64,000 bases of DNA from Flavobacterium xueshanense (GTDB lineage: Bacteria > Bacteroidota > Bacteroidia > Flavobacteriales > Flavobacteriaceae): assembly GCF_900112975.1 (NCBI RefSeq), contig NZ_FONQ01000012.1, forward strand, positions 1 through 64,000. Reading direction: 5' to 3'. Under the pieces are notes generated by a model. That model did not search any database. It saw nothing but the letters and a program-made list of their open reading frames with translations, and was not told the DNA's origin. The number at the start of each line of letters is the position of its first letter. The stretch's first letter is position 1. Made by a program: the position numbers and the translations under genes. This document shows, piece after piece, positions 16,477-24,408 of this stretch.

Positions 16477-18984
16477 ATGAAAGCAAACGAATTACCAATA
16501 ATAACCTTCTTACAAGCCGTTAATGTACAATTTGTGATTCCGGTATATCAGCGCAATTACGATTGGAAAAATGCGGAGTGCAAAGAATTGTTAAATGATA
16601 TTATATCAGTTGAAACAGAAGATCGAGGAACGCATTTCATTGGGAGCATTGTATTTGTTCACGAAGGCACTTATAGCACAAGCGAAGTAAAAGAATTGGT
16701 AATCATTGATGGACAACAGCGTTTGACCACAATTAATATTTTATATGTAGCCTTGTATCGCTTTGCTAAAGAAAACAGTAAACCACAGGATGCGGACAGA
16801 TTGTACAATATGTTTTTGACCAATCAATATGTTCAAAATGAATCAAGCAAGTTAAAACTCAAACAAACAGACACCAATTCATTGGCATTCAAAGCGATAA
16901 TACTAGGGACACAAAATGAATTTAGTACATTCTCAAATGTGATAGAGAACTACAACTATTTTAGAAGCGCTATCAACGATGAAAATTTTGATTTGATACT
17001 TAGAGGTTTAAATCGGTTAATATTTGTAGAAATCTCATTAGAACGAGACAAAGACGATCCACAGCGTATTTTTGAAAGTTTAAATTCAACAGGCTTAGAT
17101 TTATCACAATCGGATTTGATTCGTAATTTCATTTTAATGGACTTACCTCCAAAAGACCAAAACAGGATTTTTGAAACCATATGGAATCCAATTGAAGAAA
17201 ACGCAAAAGACATAGTAAAACAAAACTCGTTAGTTTCAGAGTTCATAAGAGATTACCTGACACTTCGCAAAAAGAAAATACCCAATAAAAACAAAGTGTA
17301 TGCGGAGTTTAAAAGCCTGTATTCAAACAAAAAAGAAGAGGCTTATCATCAGGAATTAGAAAACATAAAATCTTTATCCGTTCACTATAAAAAATTAGTC
17401 AATCCATCTACGGTTTCAGACGTTAAAATCAGAAAAGAATTAGAATACATCAATCGTTTAGAAATTAATGTGGCCTATCCTTTTTTACTGCAAGTATTTG
17501 AGGATGCAGAAAATGGTTTGTTAAGCAAAGAAGATTTGATAAAAATATTGAGACTAATCCAAAGCTATGCTTGGAGAAGGTTTGTTGTAGGTTTGCCAAC
17601 CAATGCGTTAAATAAAATATTTATGAGTCTGTATGCCGAAGTAGATACGGAGGAATATTACGATTCTATTGCTAAAGTATTACTCAAAAAGAAAGGCAGT
17701 GCCAAATTCCCAACCAATGAAGATTTAAAAACAGCATTGAAGGATAAAGATCTGTACAACACCCAACCTAAAAACAGAAACTATCTTTTTGAAATGCTGG
17801 AGAATTATAACAATAAAGAATATGTGAATACTAATAATGAACAGATCACAATTGAACACATTTTTCCAAGAAACCCTAATAACGATTGGAGTACTGATCT
17901 ATCATCAGATGAATATTTTTCATTTAAAGAAAAACATTTAAACACAATAGGAAATCTTACCCTGTCAGGAAATAATGGAGCATTAAGCAATAAGTCATTC
18001 CTGCATAAAAAAGAAATGAATAAGGAGGGTAATGAACAAGGTTATAACTACAGCAGGTTATGGTTGAATACTTATTTAAAGTCGATTGATGTTTGGACTA
18101 CTTCAGAGTACGAAGAACGTCAAAACCTTATTTATGACCGATTTCTAAAAATATGGGAATATCCTAATCTTGTCATTGAAGAAAATGATGAGTCAGAGGA
18201 ACAAAACATTTTTGATGCGGAAAGTCCCAAAAATAAAAAACTGGATTACTTTATTTTTGAAAATACAAAAATCGAAGAGGATACAGTTTCCCAAATGTAT
18301 GTATATGTGATTAGAAGTCTGTATGAAAAGAACTCTCAATTACTGATAAACAATAAAGATGTTTTTAAAATATCAAGAAACACATCTGATTTTAGATCCC
18401 CACAAGAAGTAATTAACGGCTGGTTTGTTGAAGCTAATATGGATAGTTATAATAAGTTTAGTTGTTTAAAAAGACTGCTAACCTTGTTTGAAATGGAAGA
18501 GGAATTATCAATCAAATATGCATCGGGAAAAGATAACGAGGCGGAACCAAATCGTTTTAATGTTAGAAAAAAATATTGGCAACAACTACTACCATTAGTA
18601 GAAAACACGAGCTTATTTGCAAATGTAAATCCTTCAAAAGACCATTGGTTATCTACAGGCGCAGGAACTGCAGGTGTATCATATACTTTTGTTATTACTA
18701 AATCTTTCGTTAGAATTGAACTTACCATTTCGACTTCCAGCAAAGAAACAAACAAAATATATTTCAAAAAACTCCTCAAAAACAAAGAAGCAATAGAACA
18801 AACATTTGGCGGTGACTTAGTCTGGGAAGAACTTCCTGAAAGCAAAATGAGCCGAATAAAAATAGAAGAACAAGGTGTTAATTTGTTCAGTGAATCCGAT
18901 TGGGAAACAATGAATGAATTTATGGTTTCAAATCTTCCACAGTTTGAAAAAGCATTGAGTCCGTTTATTAAAAATTTGAAATAG
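16477..18984 (+). CDS. GmrSD-like DUF262-DUF1524-DUF4268 protein
   Basis: 835 residues. N-terminal DUF262 (about 10-240) has PVYQRNYDW (22-30) and IDGQQRLTTI (about 77-86), the ParB/sulfiredoxin-like nucleotide-binding motif of GmrS. DUF1524 (about 420-560) has the HNH-type TIEHIFPRNPNNDW (about 458-471) and LNTIGNLTLSGNNGALSNKSF, as in GmrD. Residues about 690-833 look like DUF4268 (RKKYWQQLLPLVENT, then YTFVITKSFVRIELTIST), often fused to nucleases. GmrSD enzymes are type IV restriction nucleases that need NTP hydrolysis and cut modified DNA. Here the enzyme could restrict phages with modified bases or work with the methylation system. A 53-base gap separates it from the T5orf172 gene, so cotranscription is possible. 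Confidence 0.9.
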   Translation: MKANELPIITFLQAVNVQFVIPVYQRNYDWKNAECKELLNDIISVETEDRGTHFIGSIVFVHEGTYSTSEVKELVIIDGQQRLTTINILYVALYRFAKENSKPQDADRLYNMFLTNQYVQNESSKLKLKQTDTNSLAFKAIILGTQNEFSTFSNVIENYNYFRSAINDENFDLILRGLNRLIFVEISLERDKDDPQRIFESLNSTGLDLSQSDLIRNFILMDLPPKDQNRIFETIWNPIEENAKDIVKQNSLVSEFIRDYLTLRKKKIPNKNKVYAEFKSLYSNKKEEAYHQELENIKSLSVHYKKLVNPSTVSDVKIRKELEYINRLEINVAYPFLLQVFEDAENGLLSKEDLIKILRLIQSYAWRRFVVGLPTNALNKIFMSLYAEVDTEEYYDSIAKVLLKKKGSAKFPTNEDLKTALKDKDLYNTQPKNRNYLFEMLENYNNKEYVNTNNEQITIEHIFPRNPNNDWSTDLSSDEYFSFKEKHLNTIGNLTLSGNNGALSNKSFLHKKEMNKEGNEQGYNYSRLWLNTYLKSIDVWTTSEYEERQNLIYDRFLKIWEYPNLVIEENDESEEQNIFDAESPKNKKLDYFIFENTKIEEDTVSQMYVYVIRSLYEKNSQLLINNKDVFKISRNTSDFRSPQEVINGWFVEANMDSYNKFSCLKRLLTLFEMEEELSIKYASGKDNEAEPNRFNVRKKYWQQLLPLVENTSLFANVNPSKDHWLSTGAGTAGVSYTFVITKSFVRIELTISTSSKETNKIYFKKLLKNKEAIEQTFGGDLVWEELPESKMSRIKIEEQGVNLFSESDWETMNEFMVSNLPQFEKALSPFIKNLK

Positions 18985-19106
18985 TTAAGCTTTTAATCGG
19001 ATGCCTTTCTGGATCATTCTAAAGAATAAGGAGGTTTTTAACACTTGAATTAGGATTACAAATATTATTTTGAACTAAAAAATAACAGACCTTTTAATAG
19101 AATCAT

Positions 19107-22100
19107 ATGAAACTACCAGATGCCTTATGGGTGCCACAGAAAAAAGCTTATAAGAAAATTCATGATTATATTATTGATTTTAAAGAGGGTAAAACAAAAG
19201 CGTCTTGTTTAATTAAAATGCCAACTGGTTCTGGGAAAACAGGAGTTATTACTTGCATTGCTCACCTAGAGAAAAGTATAAAGAGCGTTCTCGTTATTTC
19301 ACCCCGTGACGTACTTAGAACACAACTTTTTGAAGAAATAAACAATGAATTTTTTAAAAAAATTGATTATTCCTCTACTGATTTAAAAAAAGTAATTAAA
19401 CTAACTCCTGGAAATGATTTCGCTGTCTCACATTTGGATAAAATTGTTGTTACAACTATCCAAAAATTAAATGTTACCTTCACTAAATCAAGAAACATAT
19501 TTGATAGTGTATGCAAAAATTTTGACCTAATTATATTTGATGAGGGGCACTATGAGCCTGCCACTAGTTGGAGTATAGCATTACGAGAAATAAAGGCACC
19601 TAAGATAATTTTTACTGCAACACCATTCAGGAATGATTTAAAAAAATTCGAATTTGATTCAAGATATATGTACTCAATCACTCAGAAGGAAGCACAAAAT
19701 TTAAAAATTCTAAGAACTCCTGAGTTTATTCCAATAAATATAGATACAGACCCAATTAAATTTATTGAAACTGTATTAAAAGAGTTTGATAAAAAGTTTG
19801 CAAGCGATGAAGAAGCCAGATTAATAATAAGGTGTGAGGACTATGCATCAATTTTAAAAATTGCAAATATTATTAAGTCAAAAAAAATTAATTTTGTTTG
19901 CATTCATGAAAGATTTCAAGGTCAAAAGGAAAATTGGAAATATAAAAAAGTTCCAGACAAAAATATTGAAGCGCGCATCTGGATTCATCAATTTAAACTG
20001 ATTGAAGGGTTTGATGACCCTCGGTTTAAGATGCTTGCAACATACTCTATCTTTAAAAATTCACGACAATTAGTACAGCAGATAGGACGAGTATTAAGAA
20101 ACCCAACCAAAATAGATAATGCTACTGCTTATATACTTGACAATGAGACTCTAGATCATAAAGCTATTTGGGATTCATATTTAGAATATGATGACCAATT
20201 CAAAAACTTAATTGGAAAAACATATGGCGAAACTTTGCGCGAAGTGTTATCACAATTGCCAAACACGGAATATATTGATAGAAGTTTTCGCACCAGCTAT
20301 CTAGAAAATGATATTGATTCTGTTTTACGTGAAATAGCTATACCCTTAAGTTGTAATGTGTACAATAAAGGAGATGTAACTATTTCAATACTTAAAAGTA
20401 ACTTAGAGGATAATTTTGGTGAAAATGATCAGTCCTTTTCGTATTATCCTATTTCTGATGAATCAGGGCTTTATATTCATATCTCATACAATAATTCGCC
20501 ACACTTAATAACTAAGTTTTTTTTTAATATTAACTTACACATTAGTTTTTTCAAAATCTACAGTAACCATATTGGATTTTATAACTCTAATGGGATGAAT
20601 CTATATAGCCGATTAAGTGAATTTGGACTATCTTTAATAGAAACAAAGAAATTAAAAAAATTAATTTCAAACAACTCAGAATCTCGTTTAACAAATGTAT
20701 CATTAAAGAATTCAAACCTTGGGTATAATTCCATTTCAGGTCATTCATATAATGCGGCTTCAATAGCGGATGTCGCTCCTTTTTTGGACGACCATGGTCA
20801 AGTAATATCATCCGTAATTGGATATAGTAAAGAACAAAAAATTGACCTTCTAAAAGATAAAGAATCTTTTAGAAGGTATTTAGGGTTTTCTAATGGAAAA
20901 ATCACGCAATCAAATGTCAAATATAAATTGGAAGACTATATTAAATGGCTAGACAGTATAATTAAGGGGCTAAATACTACTTCTTCTCCAATTAATATTT
21001 TTAATAGATATGCCAAGGAGGTTGAGCTAAAATCAGATGTTAAACCTAAACATATTCTTTTAGATTTTTCAGAGATTGAAAGGATAAGTTTTAAAAGTAA
21101 TGATATAGAATTAGACGAATATGAAGTCGCATCAGAAGTGACTGAAAATAAAGGGAAGTTTACATTTGTGATTCATTTAAATTCTTTACCCTATGTCGTA
21201 GAAATTAAATTTAGTGCACTGAGGAAAATTTTTATACTTGAATCCCAGGAAATAACTCAAAGTTTCTGCAATGAAGATAAAATTGATTTAATACGGTTAC
21301 TTAATACTAAACAAAGCTTCAGAGTAATAACAGATAATAAGAACATTTTTTATGCATTTGGAGCATTTTATGATCCCAAATTAAAATTTGGAAGCACATT
21401 TAAACTTGAAGAATTTCAATTGAGAAATATTATCATCCCGGTAAAGTCATTAAATACCACCAAAGATGAAAAAGGAAAAAAATGTGCTATTGATGGTAGT
21501 GGTTGGGATAAAAATTCTATGTTTCATCTGATCGATACATTATGCGTAGGAACTGAAATCGAGAAGGAATTCGAAAATACAGAACTATTAATTTGTGATG
21601 ATATGGGGGAGGAGGTAGCCGATTTCATCTTATGCACAGATAAAAAAGTAGCTTTTATCCATGTCAAAGGTATTGGTAATAAACCGTCATCAAAAGTGTC
21701 GGCAACCAACCTTATGGATGTTTGCGGTCAAGCCGTAAAAAACATTGAATATTTATCAATGTTTAATGATAAAAAGCCATCTGGAGTAAAATCTAAATGG
21801 CAAAAAGAATGGTCAGGTTCAAGAGGTGTTAAAGGAAAAGTGAAAGATAGGTTAAGGTTTGGAACGTTCAAAAGTACTAATGAAGTTTGGGATCATATTC
21901 ATAGTAGAATTTCGGACCCTTCTATTGATAATGAAGTGTGGTTGTTTCTAGGGGGTATTTTATCGAGAAATGAGTTAATAAAAAAGCTAAAGAAGGATGA
22001 AGGCAACAGCGCAGCTTTACAGACGTTAGTGCTTCTTAATGGTACATTAACGAATGTTGGCGCATTAGGTTGCAAATTGAAAATATTTTGTAGTGAGTAG
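19107..22100 (+). CDS. SF2 helicase with putative PD-(D/E)XK nuclease C-terminus
   Basis: 997 residues. The helicase part (about 1-370) has Walker A MPTGSGKTG (about 38-46), DEGH (145-148), TATPFRND and motif VI QQIGRVLRNP (about 323-332). A long middle region (about 380-780) is not recognised. Residues about 800-900 contain NSMFHLIDTLCVGTEIEKEF, then EVADFILCTDKKVAFIHVKG with Asp (about 838) and H-x-K (852-854), then DVCGQAVKNIEYL with Gln (about 875). That Asp...xxK...Gln layout fits a PD-(D/E)XK nuclease in which His takes the usual acidic place. Helicase-nuclease fusions like this are common in defence islands. A 122-base gap upstream holds a possible promoter, so it may be an independent one-gene system. 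Confidence 0.8.
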   Translation: MKLPDALWVPQKKAYKKIHDYIIDFKEGKTKASCLIKMPTGSGKTGVITCIAHLEKSIKSVLVISPRDVLRTQLFEEINNEFFKKIDYSSTDLKKVIKLTPGNDFAVSHLDKIVVTTIQKLNVTFTKSRNIFDSVCKNFDLIIFDEGHYEPATSWSIALREIKAPKIIFTATPFRNDLKKFEFDSRYMYSITQKEAQNLKILRTPEFIPINIDTDPIKFIETVLKEFDKKFASDEEARLIIRCEDYASILKIANIIKSKKINFVCIHERFQGQKENWKYKKVPDKNIEARIWIHQFKLIEGFDDPRFKMLATYSIFKNSRQLVQQIGRVLRNPTKIDNATAYILDNETLDHKAIWDSYLEYDDQFKNLIGKTYGETLREVLSQLPNTEYIDRSFRTSYLENDIDSVLREIAIPLSCNVYNKGDVTISILKSNLEDNFGENDQSFSYYPISDESGLYIHISYNNSPHLITKFFFNINLHISFFKIYSNHIGFYNSNGMNLYSRLSEFGLSLIETKKLKKLISNNSESRLTNVSLKNSNLGYNSISGHSYNAASIADVAPFLDDHGQVISSVIGYSKEQKIDLLKDKESFRRYLGFSNGKITQSNVKYKLEDYIKWLDSIIKGLNTTSSPINIFNRYAKEVELKSDVKPKHILLDFSEIERISFKSNDIELDEYEVASEVTENKGKFTFVIHLNSLPYVVEIKFSALRKIFILESQEITQSFCNEDKIDLIRLLNTKQSFRVITDNKNIFYAFGAFYDPKLKFGSTFKLEEFQLRNIIIPVKSLNTTKDEKGKKCAIDGSGWDKNSMFHLIDTLCVGTEIEKEFENTELLICDDMGEEVADFILCTDKKVAFIHVKGIGNKPSSKVSATNLMDVCGQAVKNIEYLSMFNDKKPSGVKSKWQKEWSGSRGVKGKVKDRLRFGTFKSTNEVWDHIHSRISDPSIDNEVWLFLGGILSRNELIKKLKKDEGNSAALQTLVLLNGTLTNVGALGCKLKIFCSE

Positions 22101-22276
22101 CGTTCGATATAAAAATATTATTAGTTTATTTTTTGAATATGAAATGAGCTCATTTTAAGCCTGAAAAAGGGTTTAACAGGATAGCGTAATTGGTAATATG
22201 CCATTCAATACTGAAGATTAAATCTTTGGTAAATGGCCAACATAAGCCTTATGATAGTCGTACTTACAATTCATTT

Positions 22277-22894
22277 TTATCTTCGCCAATGATTTTTCGA
22301 AAACACTTTCCTTTTTAATTCAGTCTCACTCGAATGCATAACTTCAGTAAATCCGATTTCTTTTAATGCAAGGGCTTGATCTTTTCTGAACTGCCAGTAG
22401 GAGTTATATTCGCCAACTTTTAATGTTAAATGCACGTTTTGTGTTGTGTTTTCAAATTCGTGTTTTATTTCTTCAACATAGAACCAATTTATATTTGTTA
22501 TTGCTTTGATAAACGGTAAACTAATGTTTTCTCCAACCCTAGGTAAATGTTTCAGTTTTTAGATCGTAAAAGTAAAGCTACTTCCATAATAGTGAATATT
22601 GAAATGATATAAGACTTTCTTGAAATCTAAACTTTTCACATTTGCAAAGCCAAATATTTGTTCATGCATCTCAAGCAGTAATTTTCTTAGGGTATGAGTT
22701 TTTAAACCTGTAGCTTCTTCAATATCTTTAACTTTAGGAAAGGGGGGGTCTAGATCATCATTTAAGTAATCTTTAGCAATAAGAAAATCAATTATGACGT
22801 GATATTGTTTTTCGTTCTTAAACAGCTCGGCAAGCTGTTCTTTGATGTAGATGAAATCAATTACAATTTGTTTAAGCGATACTGGATTTTTCAT
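22277..22894 (-). pseudogene. Conserved element protein split by an in-frame stop
   Basis: The frame begins with ATG at 22894 and runs 111 codons to TAA at 22559-22561. Translation in the same frame continues without a gap (KLKHLPRVGENISLPF, then WFYVEEIKHEFE, then YNSYWQFRKDQALALKEIGF) to a stop at 22277-22279, for about 205 residues in all. I recall uncharacterised proteins of about this length in flavobacteria with similar C-terminal halves, so this is probably one gene broken by a point mutation. The N-terminal half has a helical, HTH-like look (DIEEATGLKTHTLRKLLLEM). It starts 44 bases from the right arm-type site of the island. Confidence 0.65.
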
Positions 22895-22937
22895 AAATTC
22901 TATTTTTATATAAAAATAACGAAAAAATAATAATGAT

Positions 22938-22957
22938 TGTGGGGATAATGTGGGGAT
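22938..22957. repeat. Right arm-type site of the island integrase
   Basis: TGTGGGGATAATGTGGGGAT differs from the copy at 3677-3696 by one base and has the same orientation. It lies 58 bases inside the att core at 23015, as expected for arm-type integrase sites flanking the core in the circular form. Confidence 0.65.
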
Positions 22958-22970
22958 ATATTGTAAATAA

Positions 22971-23008
22971 AAAACCCTAACCCACTGATTAACAGTGGTT
23001 AGGGTTTT
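22971..23008 (-). terminator. Terminator downstream of tRNA-Ser
   Basis: AAAACCCTAACCCACTG (22971-22987) pairs with CAGTGGTTAGGGTTTT (22993-23008) with one bulged base and a five-base loop. In minus-strand reading a T run follows. It lies eight bases beyond the 3' end of the tRNA, inside the island border. Confidence 0.8.
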
Positions 23009-23014
23009 AATTCC

Positions 23015-23027
23015 GCGGAGAAAGAGG
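23015..23027. repeat. Right attachment-site core within tRNA-Ser
   Basis: GCGGAGAAAGAGG, identical to 3537-3549. It covers the last 12 bases of the tRNA gene (with the discriminator) and one flanking base, so integration leaves the tRNA intact. Confidence 0.85.
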
Positions 23028-23100
23028 GATTCGAACCCCCGGACCTGTTACAGTCAACAGTTTTCAAGACTGCCGCATTCGACCGCTCTGCCATTTCTCC
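23016..23100 (-). tRNA. tRNA-Ser (anticodon TGA)
   Basis: About 85 bases on the minus strand. GGAGAAA at the 5' end pairs with TTTCTCC at the 3' end. The anticodon loop CTTGAAA sits between GCAGT and ACTGT stems and gives anticodon TGA, which reads UCA-type Ser codons. A long variable arm, as in class II tRNAs, and a GGTTCGAATCC T-arm are present. CCA is not encoded. The 3' end serves as the attachment site of the island to its left. Confidence 0.95.
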
Positions 23101-23132
23101 AGTATGTCGCATCCATTATCTGAATGCGAGTG

Positions 23133-23163
23133 CAAATATAAGAACCTTTTTTAGTTATGCAAA
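23133..23163 (-). promoter_or_regulatory. Promoter of tRNA-Ser
   Basis: In minus-strand reading it is TTTG (complement of 23160-23163), 19 bases, then TATATTTG (complement of 23133-23140). This is an exact match to the Bacteroidota consensus TTTG-N19-TAnnTTTG, 33 bases before the tRNA 5' end. Confidence 0.8.
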
Positions 23164-23266
23164 TCTATTTTTAGAAAAAAAGCATCTATTTTTTGGACTA
23201 ATTTTTAAAGGTTTCATTTTGTATACTTTAGATGAAAATATTTTTATAATTTTTTTTTAAATGAAT

Positions 23267-24400
23267 TTAATAATTTACATATTCCTTAATTTCTAATCCA
23301 TATCCAATCATTCCAACGCGTTTTGTTTGCTCAGTATTGGATAATAAACGGATTTTTGAAATATCGATATCATGTAAAATCTGAGCACCAATACCAAAAT
23401 CTTTATTATCCATCTTAATTTGTGGTGCTTTGAATTCTCCTTTCGCTTGCAGTTCTTTCAGTTCTACAATTCGATTCAATAAGTCTATTGATTGCGCTTC
23501 CTGATTAATAAATAAAATTGCCCCTTTTCCTTGATCATTTATCAATTGAAACATACCGTCTAATTTCTTATTGGCATCATTGGTCAATGTTCCTAAAATA
23601 TCATTATTGACTAAAGTAGAATTGATTCTGGTTAGTATTGGTTCACCAATATTCCAGTTGCCTTTAGTCAGCGCAATATGTATTTGTTTATTAGTGGTTT
23701 GTTGGTATGCGCGTAATCTGAATGTACCAAAACGAGTTTCAATATCAAAATCTTCTTTTTTAACAATCAAGCTGTCATGTTGCATTCTGTAAGCGACTAA
23801 GGATTCGATTGAAACTAATTTTAAATCGAATTTTTTTGCTACTTCGACTAATTGGGGAAGACGTGCCATTGTGCCGTCTTCATTCATGATTTCCACAATT
23901 ACTCCAGCTGATTTGAATCCAGCTAAACGAGCGAAATCAATCGCTGCCTCTGTATGGCCTGTTCTTCTCAAAACACCACCTTGTTTGGCAATTAGAGGAA
24001 AAATATGTCCAGGTCTTGCTAAATCATGCGGTTTCGTTTCTGGATTTACGAGTGCTAAGATTGTTTTTGCTCTATCTGCTGCTGATATTCCGGTTGTAAC
24101 TCCGTTTCCTCTTAAATCTACCGAAACTGTAAAAGCGGTCTCCATTGGGTCCGTATTATTGGTCACCATCACATGCAATCCTAACTCTTTACAACGGCTT
24201 TCTGTCAAGGGAGCGCATATTAATCCGCGACCATGAGTAGCCATGAAATTAATCATTTCCGGTGTTACTTTTTCGGCTGCTGCCAAAAAATCTCCTTCAT
24301 TTTCACGATCTTCATCATCAACAACTATAATAATTTTTCCTTGGCGAATATCTTCTATAGCTTCTTCAATTGTGTTAAGTTGTATTTTATTTAAGTCCAT
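23267..24400 (-). CDS. ribB: 3,4-dihydroxy-2-butanone-4-phosphate synthase with degenerate GTP cyclohydrolase II-like domain
   Basis: 377 residues from the ATG at 24400; an in-frame upstream ATG would overlap the preceding permease gene. Residues about 8-205 are DHBP synthase, with the acidic active-site loop [10 protein letters not shown] (28-37), [10 protein letters not shown] and RPGHIFPL; it converts ribulose 5-phosphate to the four-carbon precursor of riboflavin. Residues about 210-375 have the fold outline of GTP cyclohydrolase II ([12 protein letters not shown]), but the zinc-binding Cys segment, normally GDVFGSLRCDCG, reads [15 protein letters not shown], and no Cys is present. The second half is therefore probably not a cyclohydrolase, and a separate ribA should exist elsewhere. 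It is the last gene of the operon starting at tpx. Confidence 0.9.
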   Translation of the reverse strand: MDLNKIQLNTIEEAIEDIRQGKIIIVVDDEDRENEGDFLAAAEKVTPEMINFMATHGRGLICAPLTESRCKELGLHVMVTNNTDPMETAFTVSVDLRGNGVTTGISAADRAKTILALVNPETKPHDLARPGHIFPLIAKQGGVLRRTGHTEAAIDFARLAGFKSAGVIVEIMNEDGTMARLPQLVEVAKKFDLKLVSIESLVAYRMQHDSLIVKKEDFDIETRFGTFRLRAYQQTTNKQIHIALTKGNWNIGEPILTRINSTLVNNDILGTLTNDANKKLDGMFQLINDQGKGAILFINQEAQSIDLLNRIVELKELQAKGEFKAPQIKMDNKDFGIGAQILHDIDISKIRLLSNTEQTKRVGMIGYGLEIKEYVNY

Positions 24401-24408
24401 TTCGGGTA

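Larger units (their letters stand above)
3537..23027. mobile_element. Integrative island in tRNA-Ser with replication and defence genes
   Basis: About 19.5 kb bounded by the 13-bp direct repeat described at both ends. It contains an integrase at the left end, HTH and zinc-finger proteins, a primase/VapE-like replication protein with an iteron-like region after it, then a 12-kb block of DNA-modification, helicase and nuclease genes, and a broken gene at the right end. A 20-bp motif sits just inside each end. No relaxase, coupling protein, capsid, portal or terminase gene is visible, so transfer would need a helper. The boundaries are seen in the sequence; mobility is inferred. Confidence 0.85.

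Noticed and set aside
10069..18984. BREX or DISARM locus
   Set aside because: The methyltransferase and helicase could suggest these, but no PglZ, BrxC, BrxL, DrmA-DrmB pair or PLD protein is present. The YeeABC-like order fits better.
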